Below, in pieces: positions 7,781-16,228 of a DNA stretch of 41,658 nt. The DNA is taken from positions 1 to 41,658 of IMG/VR virus record IMGVR_UViG_3300009184_000083; one strand, 5' to 3'. Made by a program: the position numbers and the translations under genes. Positions within the stretch are counted from its first letter, which is position 1. The number at the start of each line of letters is the position of its first letter. Source of the DNA: a virus. Below the pieces are notes generated by a model. The model saw only the letters and a program-made list of their open reading frames with translations, was not told the origin of the DNA and did no database searches.

Positions 7781-9106
7781 TCAATTGCTGGTCAACGGTT
7801 GTCGAGAAACATTCTCAAGCCGTTGTTTAAATATTTCGCGGGGATCGGGTTCAGAATTGCCCGAAGTTTTGCCAAGCAGGAGCTTCAGAGCGGATGAGTG
7901 GTCCAGGCGGTTGGGGCTGGTGTTGGCATCGCAGTAGGTGTCGAATGCCGCGGCCACGTATTCGTCGGATTTACTATCGAAGCGCTCGATCGCCACACCC
8001 GATTTCTGCATTGCTTCCAGTTGCAGTTGTCGCGTCGATAGGCCGGAATGGTCAATTCGTTCACCGGCCAATTCATTGGCCCGCTCCAGCAGCTCCAGCT
8101 TTTCGGTGACCAGCGCATCGAGACAGATCTCGCTGGAATCGAGCCTTTTGTCCAGATCTGCTTCCAGTTCGGCGAGCCGTTCGCTGATCGCATCCATCCG
8201 GCCAAGATCCGTCTGGTGTGCTCGCTCGCTGTCAGCCAGCGCGTTCACCACCCGCTCGTATTCCTGCCGTGACACCACGCTGTCACTACGGCGACGCCTG
8301 GCCATCGGTTTTTTGGGCTTTCGCATAACTTCGGGTTCCATGCCCTCCTCTTCAGAGGTTTCCTCGGGGTCGCCGTCGGGGTCATCTTCAGGATCCATAT
8401 CCATCGCCATTTCCTGCATGAGCATGGAGCGTTGCTTGCCATCCGAGCGGCTTTGGCCCGCCAGGGCGGTGGCCAAGGTCGCGGTGGCGCTGGACAGTGC
8501 TGCAACAGCCGTGGTCATTTCATGGGCCTCCAAGGGGGGGGGTGATGGCGGAGAGGGTGGTGGATCGATCGAGAATGCGGAATCCATGTGCAGCCGGACC
8601 TCAGACCCAGATCGGCCTTCCTTGGTCACCGCCAAATGGTTTCCCACGATGCGTCGCTGGATCGCGTCGTATCGCTCACCTGTGGCCGTAACCCCTGGTG
8701 TGCGATCAATCTGAACGCGATAGCCAATCGACAATTCCCTGGCATCGCCGCGTTCAACGGCGGCGATGAGTTCGGCGTCTGTGAGGATGACGACGCCTTT
8801 GACAAAACCGTTGTCGTATACGACTTCGGTTCCAGTCGATCCGCGTTGATACTGCCGAGTGTTGGCAGGGGTCAGCAGCTCTGGGGGATGCTCATGGGTG
8901 ACGGGCAATCCCCCAAGCGAAAGAATTGAATCGCGATGAGCAACCTCTTCTTCCGGGCGATATTCGACCTGGGTGCTGCCGTCTGCTCGCTTGTAGGAGA
9001 GACAACCGGTACGGCTGAAGGTTCCATGGACACGCAAGAACCCATCTGGGGTTTTCTCCCAGTTGGGGCTAATGGCGCCACGGTCAAACCTCCATTCCTC
9101 GCTCAC
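7781..9106 (-). CDS. DUF2213 prohead protease fused to scaffold domain
   Basis: A 441-residue protein starting at GTG 9104-9106. Residues about 1-175 match DUF2213: FDRGAISPNWEKTPDGFLRV, the likely catalytic His region GGLPVTHEHPPELL, the Ser region ARELSIGYRV, and TPGVTATGERYDAI. Residues about 185-290 are a Pro-rich linker plus an acidic stretch (MDMDPEDDPDGDPEETSEEE), and about 290-400 a coiled coil, the layout of a protease-scaffold fusion. It would direct shell assembly and then be degraded. A short homologue of its middle part lies at 21525-21713. The divergent XRE gene starts on the other strand just upstream. Confidence 0.8.
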   Translation of the reverse strand: MSEEWRFDRGAISPNWEKTPDGFLRVHGTFSRTGCLSYKRADGSTQVEYRPEEEVAHRDSILSLGGLPVTHEHPPELLTPANTRQYQRGSTGTEVVYDNGFVKGVVILTDAELIAAVERGDARELSIGYRVQIDRTPGVTATGERYDAIQRRIVGNHLAVTKEGRSGSEVRLHMDSAFSIDPPPSPPSPPPLEAHEMTTAVAALSSATATLATALAGQSRSDGKQRSMLMQEMAMDMDPEDDPDGDPEETSEEEGMEPEVMRKPKKPMARRRRSDSVVSRQEYERVVNALADSERAHQTDLGRMDAISERLAELEADLDKRLDSSEICLDALVTEKLELLERANELAGERIDHSGLSTRQLQLEAMQKSGVAIERFDSKSDEYVAAAFDTYCDANTSPNRLDHSSALKLLLGKTSGNSEPDPREIFKQRLENVSRQPLTSN

Positions 9107-9177
9107 ACCACCCAGTTCGGATGAGATACCAAACTGCGGGTTTCCTTAGCCTGAATCGTGTTTTATTCCGCATCGGC

Positions 9178-9420
9178 ATGTTTGAGGACCGCCCATTTGT
9201 GGTCCCTCCTGCCCCGTACGTCCGGCGGGAGATGGGCGGCCGCATCCGAACCGCCCGCCACCGGCGGGGCCTCACCCAGGCCCAGCTGGCTGAATGCGCC
9301 GGTGTCGGCCAGCCCTGGATCGCCAAACTTGAGCTGGGCAGGGCCTCGGCATCCCCGGCGCAGATCAGGGTGATCTGCCAGGTGCTGCAGGTATCGGCCG
9401 ATGCCCTGCTGGCCCTCTAA
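9178..9420 (+). CDS. XRE-family helix-turn-helix regulator
   Basis: An 80-residue protein (if started at ATG 9178; ATG 9121 would add 19 residues and leave only 14 bases to the divergent protease start). The HTH spans about residues 23-75: MGGRIRTARHRRGLTQAQLA, ECAGVGQPWIAKLELGR, then ICQVLQVSADALLAL. It is lone and on the plus strand inside the minus-strand late operon; its stop overlaps the end of the metallopeptidase gene, so it runs opposite to the late transcript. It could be a moron-like repressor or a host-directed regulator; no operator is identified for it. Confidence 0.75.
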   Translation: MFEDRPFVVPPAPYVRREMGGRIRTARHRRGLTQAQLAECAGVGQPWIAKLELGRASASPAQIRVICQVLQVSADALLAL

Positions 9421-11624
9421 TCGGTGCCGTCTTCTGGATCCTTGGGGTCCAGCTCCAGCATGGTCTTCACTTCGCTGGCGACGTTGTCCCAGTTGATCGG
9501 GGCTTTGGTGGCGGGAGATTCGGATTTTTGCTCGGGTTCAGTTTGCCCTGGCTGCTTTCTCGGCTTCTGAGGCGTGTTGCGTGCCAAGGCGGCCATGAAA
9601 CGATCAATGCGGACACCCCTTGCATCATTACGCTTTGGTGCGTTGGCAAAGTGCTCTGCGCGCACGGCGGCCATCAGCCGATCAAAGGCTGGCGCCATTG
9701 CTTCGGACTGCTCAGCAGTCGGCCATAGCAAAGAGTCGGGGGTCTGCGTCAGATAGGTGTTCGCCCGGCCAAGGGCCTGCAGCTTGCGGTCAATGTGGGC
9801 TTCAAATGATCGAGCGAACATCTCTGGCCGCGAACGCCAGTAGTCCTCATTGAAAACCATGGCCCTTTTCAGGCCCCTGGACTCCTTATCCACTTGATCC
9901 ATGAAGCCCGATGTGACATGGGCCTCTTTCACGGCCTTCATCGCGTCGATCACGGGGGATGGGTTTTGGGGATCCTTCTCCCACGGTTTGCCTGAGTTGG
10001 TGAGGAAAACGTGGTCCGGGTGGATTCTGTCGCTATTGGGGGCGCTGCTCGCCGCCACCCCGGCCTTCAGCCCCAGGTAGTTGTCCAAAGCGTGGCCCCA
10101 TTCGTGGGAGAGGGTGCCGATGCCCCGTTTGCGAGTGAGGTTGATCACCTTGAGCTTTGGCTCGAAGTGAGCCAGTGCAGCACCTCGCCCTCTGGCGCCA
10201 ATGGCCAGGCCCAGAGAACCCTTCAAGCCCATGGCTTCATCAGGCAGGCCGGTCACATCGGCCAGGTCGGCTAGGGCCTCGGCCGCCTTCTTCAGGTGGT
10301 GCTTGCGCTCGTCATCGCTAACGCTGTTGCCAAACTGCAGACCTCGGAACCCGGAACCCTGGAGAATGAAATCGGTGCCCTGCTCAATCGTCGAGCCACC
10401 GACGTTGCGGCCCCCTTGGCGATTGGCCGGGGCCACGTAGAGATCCGCCGGATTAAAGCGCCGCTTGCCATTGGCGCCGACGGTCCCGAAGGCCTCGTTG
10501 ACGCTGCTGCCCTCCATGATCCGGGTCGCAATTTCCCTCGCCTTTTCCAAGGTGGTTTTAGCCGACCCAAAGTCGTTGCCCATGGCGGCCTTGAGCCGAC
10601 GGGAGAAATCTTCCATCTTCCCAGGGACGGAGGTAGTCCCCCGGCGGCCAATGCGCCGCGAAAAATCAATCAGACTGTTGGCTACAGGATTGTATGGGTC
10701 TTTTGCTGTTCCGATTGCATAAGACGACGTGTCGCCTGTTTGCTGCCGTAACTCTCGAACCTTATCGTTAATCCATTTTAGAATGACTAAACGATTGGCA
10801 TTAGGATCGGCATGTTTTTGTAGCGCATGAACCAGCCCATGGAGCTGCTGAAAAGCATCGTGATATTGCTTCCGCAGGCCTTCCGGAGAAACAGCCATGG
10901 ACTGCATCCCTGGCCGCGCCTGCCGTTCCATTGCCCGCTGGTAACCCGCCAGTTCCTTCTCGCTGTACGGCCGCGCCGGGAACGCCTGGAGCGTGAGGTA
11001 ACTCTGCAGGCTGCTCAAGCTGTTGGCCGGGGTCATGCCGGTGATCAGGTCATGGGGTGTGGCCTTGAGCAGGTTGTCGCGGGTGAGGTTCTTTTCGGCG
11101 GTGCCGGCGGCTTCCTCCGCCGCCAACCCCGAGAACATGTTTCGCCGATGGCGGGCCGATAGGGCCAGGTCTTCCCCGGCGTTCGGGACCTCGGATTTTC
11201 GGGCGAATTCATAGTCACCAGACTCAACCGCTCCGGTGGTTCCCTCCCGGGGGTCGGCAGGTGCTGTTGGGCGTCCTCCCTTCCGCCCTGCTGCCGGCTT
11301 GTCAGCTGGAGCTTCCTGGCCTTCCTGGCTTTCGCCTGTCTCCCCTTTGCGGCACTGCTTGGCCGCCGAGATGTGGGACTCCCCGCAGGGCTTGCCGGCT
11401 TTGCTGTTGGCGGTCGCCGCGGCCTTGGCGGCCCGGCCTACCGCTGATGGCTTGCGGCCCCCTTGACCGGTGGTGCCGCCCAGGGGGAGTTCTGCTTGCG
11501 CTCCGCCACCGGTGAGCAGATCCAGCTGGCCGGGGGCCGATCGGGCACGGGCACGGGCATCAAGCCGGGCGGCCAGGGCATCAAGTCGGGTTTGGAGCAG
11601 CGCCAGGCGGCCGTCGGTTGACAT
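9417..11624 (-). CDS. Polyvalent protein with LPD1 domain and HEXXH metallopeptidase motif
   Basis: A 735-residue protein. Residues about 1-95 carry the recurrent module (RLDALAARLDARARARSAPG, then CGESHISAAKQCRKG). Residues about 420-520 match the LPD1 large polyvalent protein-associated domain: GFRGLQFGNSVSDDERKHHL, GSLGLAIGARGRGAALAHFE, then GTLSHEWGHALDNYLG, whose HEWGH is a zincin-type motif. A downstream PEMFARSFEAHID could supply the third ligand region. Polyvalent proteins are described in phages and conjugative elements as large proteins thought to enter the recipient with the DNA and act against host defences; peptidase activity here is inferred. It is encoded in the head operon next to another polyvalent gene. 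The C-terminus is basic and Pro-rich. Confidence 0.75.
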   Translation of the reverse strand: MSTDGRLALLQTRLDALAARLDARARARSAPGQLDLLTGGGAQAELPLGGTTGQGGRKPSAVGRAAKAAATANSKAGKPCGESHISAAKQCRKGETGESQEGQEAPADKPAAGRKGGRPTAPADPREGTTGAVESGDYEFARKSEVPNAGEDLALSARHRRNMFSGLAAEEAAGTAEKNLTRDNLLKATPHDLITGMTPANSLSSLQSYLTLQAFPARPYSEKELAGYQRAMERQARPGMQSMAVSPEGLRKQYHDAFQQLHGLVHALQKHADPNANRLVILKWINDKVRELRQQTGDTSSYAIGTAKDPYNPVANSLIDFSRRIGRRGTTSVPGKMEDFSRRLKAAMGNDFGSAKTTLEKAREIATRIMEGSSVNEAFGTVGANGKRRFNPADLYVAPANRQGGRNVGGSTIEQGTDFILQGSGFRGLQFGNSVSDDERKHHLKKAAEALADLADVTGLPDEAMGLKGSLGLAIGARGRGAALAHFEPKLKVINLTRKRGIGTLSHEWGHALDNYLGLKAGVAASSAPNSDRIHPDHVFLTNSGKPWEKDPQNPSPVIDAMKAVKEAHVTSGFMDQVDKESRGLKRAMVFNEDYWRSRPEMFARSFEAHIDRKLQALGRANTYLTQTPDSLLWPTAEQSEAMAPAFDRLMAAVRAEHFANAPKRNDARGVRIDRFMAALARNTPQKPRKQPGQTEPEQKSESPATKAPINWDNVASEVKTMLELDPKDPEDGTD
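11383..11478 (-). repeat. Direct repeat copy 1 (shared module DNA)
   Basis: This stretch is close to identical to 12237-12334 at the DNA level, including the shared core ggccttggcggcccggccta. It encodes the Gly-Arg-Lys-Pro/AVGRAAKAAAT linker and GKPCG of the recurrent module in the LPD1 protein. The identity suggests a recent duplication or gene conversion between adjacent genes. Confidence 0.8.
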
Positions 11625-11627
11625 TGC

Positions 11628-14489
11628 TTATTTCCCCTTTGGCAGTGCCCGTCGAGTGGCCCCTGGCATTGCACCTGGCGAGGGATCATCCAGGTCCAAC
11701 GTCCTGCGGCGCAGCTCAAAGATCTGTTTCCCCAACTTTGCCATCCGCTCGTCAGACGCTTTCATCGTCTCAGTCAGCTGTCGCATGCGCTGGGACAGCT
11801 TCATCGGCGTGCCACTGCCTGCCGTTTGAGTTTGCTGACTCTGCTGCTGTCGCTGGGCTTGTGCTTCCTGCAGTTGGCCGAACTCTTGTATGTAGGCCTG
11901 TTGGGCGGCAGCTTTGGTCATTCCCTTCCATTTGCCTTTGCGCTCCAGGCTCCATTCGGATTCGAACAGCTGGTTGGCCAGCATCGACATCTGCCGAACG
12001 TCTGCCGCCTTCATCTGCTGGATTGCCTGGCGCATGGCAGCGGCCAGCGGGGTTTTGCTGGCCGTTGGGCTTGCTGGTGTTTCCTGGCGAGGGGGGATCT
12101 TGAACAACGGCGCGGCGTTCGGCTTGGCATCAACAAACCGGCTGCCGTCATCACTTTCACCGGCGTAGACCATGGCCCCATTGCCGGCCCCTGCACCTCC
12201 TTTGTGGCAGGTGAGAGCTGCAGAGATGTGACCATCCCCGCAGGGCTTGCCGGCTTTGCTATTGCCGGTCGCCGCGGCCTTGGCGGCCCGGCCTACCGCC
12301 GCTGGCTTGCGGCCCGCCTGGCTGGTGGTGTTGCCACGCTGCATGCCCAGATCGAGTTGGGCACCACCGGCCATCAAGGGCAATTGGCCCGGGGTGGTTC
12401 GGGCGCGAGCATCCAGGCGGATGATCCGGCTGATGAGGCTGTCGAACATGCTGGCCGTGGGTGCCTCGTTGGCGATGTGCTTCGGTTTGCGCAAGCCGGC
12501 CCGTTCCAGCTCCAGCTGCATGGCGGCGATCACCTGCTCCTCCAGCTCCTTCGTCACTAGGGCGGCCGGGTCGCCCTTCATCATGCGGTTGGCGGCGCTG
12601 TTGAGGGCGGTGGCGATCGGGCCGGCCTTGTCCTTCAGCTCCTTGAACACCCTCAGCACCTGATCGGCCTCGGCGGCAACTCCGGCGCTTTCTCGTTGGT
12701 TGATCTTGTTGCCGGCCTTCTGCTGGAGGGCCTCGGCCGCGCGGCTTTTGCTGACGGTGGCAAAGAGCGATTTTTCCCGGGCCAGCTTGCGCCGCAGGTT
12801 GTTGGCAAGCTCCGCCCGGGCCAGGCCGTTGTCTACCGTTTCTTGCCCCCCGAAGAGGTCAAGGGCCCCTTGCTTGCTGGCCTCGCTGACGGCCAAGTTT
12901 TCGACGTACTCCGCCAGGGTGCCATCGGAGATGTTTTTGCGCTGCCGCAACAGCTTGCCGATTTCGGCCTGTTTGGCCTTGCTCAGCCCTGAATTGCCGA
13001 TGATCGCGCCACGGGCGATTGAAAGCTCGTTGTCAATGACCGCACGGAACATCGACTCGGGCAGCCGGGCCAGCCCCAGGCCCTGGGCGGCCTTGCCGGA
13101 TTGGAGGGGGAGGCCGGCGCGTTCAACGGCCGCCTGATCGGTGATGCCGGAATCCCGGAAGAATTTCGCTGCATCGATGCCGCTGCCCTGGCCCTGGGCG
13201 ATGTTCTGCAGGGCCCCGATCGCCCGGGCCTCGTTGGCATTGGCGGCCTTGAGGTACCGGATCGTCACGGACTCTGCCGCCATCCGTTTGGCCAATGCGA
13301 GGCGGTTGTGCCCGTTCACGACATAGGTCTTGCCATCGGCCGGGTCCTGCCACACCGAGATCACCCCGGCGAGGTTGTCGTCCCATTTTTTGATGCCGGC
13401 AAGGGAGCCAACCTCTCCGCTGGCAGATGAGTTGAGCTTGAACTGGAAGCGCTTGGGATCCACCGCGATGGAGTCCGGCGCCACGACCGCCACGGTCCCT
13501 GCCAGACCCCCTGGGCCGGGGCCCCCCAGGCCGGCCCCCCCCAGGCCGGGGCCGGGCGCCGCGGCCGTTGCTGCGGGCACCTTGCCGCTGCGGACCATCT
13601 GGGCAACCGCCGGATCTTGCAGCATTGCGCGCAACCGCTCCACTTGCCGGCCCTCCAACAGGCCTTTGGCCTTTTGATTGCGCCCTGCCTGCACGGCCGC
13701 CTGCACCTTCCCGGCATTTGGGTCGCCCTGCCTGACTAGCTCCTGCAGCCGCCGCAACCGCTCCTTGCCGATGGCGCTGGCGGCCCTGATGACGCACTCC
13801 TTGTTCACTGAGATGCAGGAGGCCCCGCAGCCATAGCCGGTGGTGCACCGCCGCTTGCTGGCGCTCTTGCCTTTGGTTCGGGTGTCACGGAAATCGAGGC
13901 GGTGGCCCCGGGCCGCCAGAAATCCTTCAGACCTCGCCGCCCAGGTTGCATCAGTCTCGCCATCCCAGGCTGGGCGGAACCGCACGGCTTCGCCATCGAC
14001 GCGAAACTGGTAAACCAGCCCAGATGCCGCCACTCGCCCGGTGAGGCTTTGTCCCGGGGGGGCGTGCTGCCGGTCCCAGCTCAAAACGGCTGCCCCAGGC
14101 AGCGATGCGGCCAGCACCGCCGTCAGTGGCGCCGTGATCGGATCAATCGCCGCCATGGCGGCAGTCGCACCGTCCAGTCGCGCCATGCGGGTTTCGAGCC
14201 GCCTGAATCCAGGATGCCCCCTGGGCACCGTTTTGCGTGCTGTGCCCCGCTTGGCGTCAGCGCGTCCAGCTGAATTGTCACTAACGGGCGAATAAGTAAC
14301 GTTATCGCCTTGAATTTTGTAGTTGTAGACCAATTGGCCAGCACGAAAGGTGCCAGTAGTTTCACCAGTGGCGACAGATGTATTGAGAGTCAGCAGATGC
14401 ACGCTGTCGTGAATCAGCTCGTCAATGATTGATTTAACGAGCGACGCTGTTTCCTGCCTGACATCCACTGTTGTTTCTCTTGGTGTCAA
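11628..14489 (-). CDS. Large polyvalent protein with ddrB-like ParB domain; appears to be a fusion of two proteins
   Basis: A 953-residue protein from TTG 14487-14489 (no better start seen). Residues about 40-70 and 148-178 are two related beta repeats (GQLVYNYKIQGDNVTYSPV / SGLVYQFRVDGEAVRFRPAW). A Cys motif, CGASCISVNKEC, is near residue 220. A ddrB-like ParB domain follows at about 345-465 (VDPKRFQFKLN ... YVVNGHNRLALAKRM ... ALQNIAQGQGSGIDAAKFF). A helical region precedes a second N-terminus-like module at about 685-765 (RLDARARTTPGQLPLM ... CGDGHISAALTCHKG) and a Gln-rich helical C-terminus. The internal module suggests two ancestral proteins fused. The role is likely that of an ejected or head-associated effector, by analogy with known polyvalent proteins. 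Confidence 0.7.
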   Translation of the reverse strand: MTPRETTVDVRQETASLVKSIIDELIHDSVHLLTLNTSVATGETTGTFRAGQLVYNYKIQGDNVTYSPVSDNSAGRADAKRGTARKTVPRGHPGFRRLETRMARLDGATAAMAAIDPITAPLTAVLAASLPGAAVLSWDRQHAPPGQSLTGRVAASGLVYQFRVDGEAVRFRPAWDGETDATWAARSEGFLAARGHRLDFRDTRTKGKSASKRRCTTGYGCGASCISVNKECVIRAASAIGKERLRRLQELVRQGDPNAGKVQAAVQAGRNQKAKGLLEGRQVERLRAMLQDPAVAQMVRSGKVPAATAAAPGPGLGGAGLGGPGPGGLAGTVAVVAPDSIAVDPKRFQFKLNSSASGEVGSLAGIKKWDDNLAGVISVWQDPADGKTYVVNGHNRLALAKRMAAESVTIRYLKAANANEARAIGALQNIAQGQGSGIDAAKFFRDSGITDQAAVERAGLPLQSGKAAQGLGLARLPESMFRAVIDNELSIARGAIIGNSGLSKAKQAEIGKLLRQRKNISDGTLAEYVENLAVSEASKQGALDLFGGQETVDNGLARAELANNLRRKLAREKSLFATVSKSRAAEALQQKAGNKINQRESAGVAAEADQVLRVFKELKDKAGPIATALNSAANRMMKGDPAALVTKELEEQVIAAMQLELERAGLRKPKHIANEAPTASMFDSLISRIIRLDARARTTPGQLPLMAGGAQLDLGMQRGNTTSQAGRKPAAVGRAAKAAATGNSKAGKPCGDGHISAALTCHKGGAGAGNGAMVYAGESDDGSRFVDAKPNAAPLFKIPPRQETPASPTASKTPLAAAMRQAIQQMKAADVRQMSMLANQLFESEWSLERKGKWKGMTKAAAQQAYIQEFGQLQEAQAQRQQQSQQTQTAGSGTPMKLSQRMRQLTETMKASDERMAKLGKQIFELRRRTLDLDDPSPGAMPGATRRALPKGK
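12237..12334 (-). repeat. Direct repeat copy 2 (shared module DNA)
   Basis: Second copy of the module DNA, inside the 953-residue polyvalent gene. More divergent relatives encoding the same GKPCGDGHISA motif lie at about 23905-24020 and 30590-30650. Confidence 0.8.
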
Positions 14490-14507
14490 TGAACCTTGAT
14501 TAACATG

Positions 14508-14828
14508 TTACGGATTTTTCTTGTCAGGCTTTGCCTCCTTTGCTTGATGTGACTGGGTTTGTGGAGGATTTGCCTCGTCAGGATCTTGCCCCGGATCTTG
14601 CTCCGGATTTGGCACTGGAGCAATCTCATCGGTTGTAACACCACTTTGGGTGGGCTCAATGCGAAGGCGTTCTCCCTCTTCTAACAACACGGCCGCCAGA
14701 CCATCGCTATCAATGTCTGCTTGCTGGGCCGCTTGATTGGCAAATGCCAATGCGGTTCTGACCTGATGAATCCCGTTTGCGTGAACCCAAGTGGCGAGTG
14801 CGTTCAGGGCAAATTGTTCTTCGATCAT
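14508..14828 (-). CDS. Hypothetical protein with Pro/Gln-rich acidic tail
   Basis: 106 residues from ATG 14826-14828. The frame is open much further upstream, but that part overlaps the operator-like palindrome and the divergent plus-strand gene, so the short form is preferred; TTG about 27 bases upstream is an alternative. The N-terminal half is helical (MIEEQFALNALATWVHANGI, ALAFANQAAQQADID). The C-terminal half is disordered (PNPEQDPGQDPDEANPP) with a Lys-rich end. It lies between the head-protein gene and the polyvalent gene in the late operon. No family recognised. Confidence 0.55.
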   Translation of the reverse strand: MIEEQFALNALATWVHANGIHQVRTALAFANQAAQQADIDSDGLAAVLLEEGERLRIEPTQSGVTTDEIAPVPNPEQDPGQDPDEANPPQTQSHQAKEAKPDKKNP

Positions 14829-14910
14829 GCGAATCAGTTGGTGTCTGGTCAAGCTAAGGCGATCGGCCAGGGCACGGCTGCCGCCAGCGGCAGGGCGCGC
14901 CCTTCCATGC

Positions 14911-14928
14911 CATCCAAGATCCTGTATG
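14911..14928. promoter_or_regulatory. Palindromic operator/promoter-like site A
   Basis: CATCCAAGATCCTGTATG, identical to 36048-36065 and differing at one position from the reverse complement of 26790-26807. It lies between the minus-strand gene starting at 14828 and the plus-strand gene starting at 14963. A TTGACA follows directly at 14930-14935. Confidence 0.6.
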
Positions 14929-14962
14929 CTTGACAAGTCCAGACCGATTACTGATCGGACCC

Positions 14963-15280
14963 ATGACTCAACCCAACACCGCTTTGGCTGAGAGCCGGCG
15001 GCTGCCTCCTTGCAAAACCAGCGAAAATCCTGAATCACTCCAAAGTGAAAAGTTTCGCCAGCCGGCCAAAAGGCGCCGATCCGAAAGGCGCAAATCCGAG
15101 GGAATCGATTCCTTTGTGGCGTCTTTTTTGATGATTGGAAACCACCTAATTTCTTGGGTTTTGTTGGTAGGCGGTGCCATCCTGTTTCCACACATCATGC
15201 AGATGCGGGACGCCGTTGAGATCTTGCAGTATCAGCGAGGTGTCGCCCCGAGTGTCGCCCCGACTTTGCGCCAGGACTGA
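14963..15280 (+). CDS. Small single-pass membrane protein
   Basis: 105 residues from ATG 14963, 34 bases after site A. The first 50 residues are polar and strongly basic (RQPAKRRRSERRKSEG), followed by one membrane helix (FLMIGNHLISWVLLVGGAIL) and a short tail. With the positive-inside rule the basic N-terminus would be cytoplasmic. It heads a plus-strand cluster inserted in the minus-strand late operon. It might be a superinfection-exclusion type moron protein or a phage membrane protein of another kind; the sequence gives no proof. A holin role is less likely as there is only one helix and the endolysin is 18 kb away. Confidence 0.55.
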   Translation: MTQPNTALAESRRLPPCKTSENPESLQSEKFRQPAKRRRSERRKSEGIDSFVASFLMIGNHLISWVLLVGGAILFPHIMQMRDAVEILQYQRGVAPSVAPTLRQD

Positions 15281-15285
15281 GTTTT

Positions 15286-15483
15286 ATGGAAAGCTATTTG
15301 GTGCGCTTGGTGACGCCAGAAGGGGTTATGCCTCATTACTTGGCCTGGAATCGATTTGACCCAGGCTTTTGGCAACTGTGCAACCGGCCGTATCAGTTGA
15401 CTCGGCTGGATGCCGAGCGATTGCGGGCTCACGCAGCTCAAGCCCTGGGCGCCCTCGTTCAAGTGGTGGGTGTCTCAGGCTGA
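15286..15483 (+). CDS. Small hypothetical protein
   Basis: 65 residues, five bases after the membrane-protein gene and followed by a strong intrinsic terminator, so the two genes likely form a small transcription unit. The sequence (MESYLVRLVTPEGVMPHYLA, then helix LDAERLRAHAAQALGALVQV) is compact and ordered-looking. I do not recognise a family. Confidence 0.55.
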   Translation: MESYLVRLVTPEGVMPHYLAWNRFDPGFWQLCNRPYQLTRLDAERLRAHAAQALGALVQVVGVSG

Positions 15484-15501
15484 TTTTTTCTCCTTTCCCA
15501 T

Positions 15502-15534
15502 GGCGCCAAGGGAAGCCTTGGTGCCCTTATTTTT
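15502..15534 (+). terminator. Intrinsic terminator
   Basis: Perfectly placed hairpin: stem GGCGCCAAGG (15502-15511) with CCTTGGTGCC (15516-15525), one G-U pair, loop GAAG, followed by CTTATTTTT on the plus strand. It ends the two-gene unit 14963-15483; the gene at 15543 then needs its own promoter or readthrough. Confidence 0.8.
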
Positions 15535-15542
15535 GTGAACCA

Positions 15543-16196
15543 ATGCTAATCCAACTGCATACAAAGAACGGCTACATTATTGAGTTCGAATGCGATCTAA
15601 CTGACGCCGAAGCGCGCAAGATCGTGATTGACGCCGATCGCGCCAATCAAAACGTTGGGGACTTTGCCCTGCAGCTGGCCACACAGCGACGAGGCCTGAG
15701 CCTAGCCCAGTCGGGCTGGCTTCGCTATCTGGCCATGGAAATTAGTGGCCGGTTACGGCCTCAGATACTGGCTGGGCCCTGGGCCTGGTTGTTGTCGCAG
15801 CCAACTTACGAAACCGAGCAGATTCGCATCATCACACCGCCGCCCATTGATGTGGATCCTGGCCAAACAGCTGAGTTAGACCCGGTTTGTCGCTGGGTTT
15901 TTGTCAAACGTCGTTGGGCACTTGCCGTTAATGTTACTTCCGAGCCCCAACCCGCAGAATTCGGATCCCTTCTGGAGCAAGCCCCAAATGATGCAAACAA
16001 ATGGTTTTATGTAGGGTTAGTTGATAGCCTTGGTGGTTTTTATTTTTCGAAAAAGCTAACCCAGATCATCAGCGGCAAGGGTCGCCAGTCCATGGCTGTT
16101 ATGTTCCCCACAGAAGAACGACAATTACAAGATGAGGCCAAGTGGTTGCAGTGGCGAACCCATCAGTTGTTGGAGGCACTAAAGCGGCATTCCTGA
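15543..16196 (+). CDS. Hypothetical protein
   Basis: 217 residues from ATG 15543; the upstream part of the open frame crosses the terminator and is rejected. It begins with strands (MLIQLHTKNGYIIEFECDL), has a helical section (AEARKIVIDADRANQNVGDF), Trp-rich segments, and a C-terminal region KWFYVGLVDSLGGFYFSKKL. No catalytic motif is visible. Slightly lower GC than the late genes around it. It starts 9 bases after the terminator T-tract and is followed by the LexA-like gene, so it may be part of an island acquired separately from the structural genes. Confidence 0.55.
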   Translation: MLIQLHTKNGYIIEFECDLTDAEARKIVIDADRANQNVGDFALQLATQRRGLSLAQSGWLRYLAMEISGRLRPQILAGPWAWLLSQPTYETEQIRIITPPPIDVDPGQTAELDPVCRWVFVKRRWALAVNVTSEPQPAEFGSLLEQAPNDANKWFYVGLVDSLGGFYFSKKLTQIISGKGRQSMAVMFPTEERQLQDEAKWLQWRTHQLLEALKRHS

Positions 16197-16228
16197 CTTT
16201 ATTTTTTGCTCTTCTTGTCTGATTCACA

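Noticed and set aside
13123-13848. Long minus-strand ORF (241 codons) inside the 953-residue gene
   Set aside because: It is a shadow in another frame of a high-GC gene: Arg/Gly/Gln-rich low complexity with no domain, while the main frame holds the ParB domain.
14963-15280. Holin
   Set aside because: One membrane helix and a long basic N-terminus, far from the endolysin gene; does not support a holin call.
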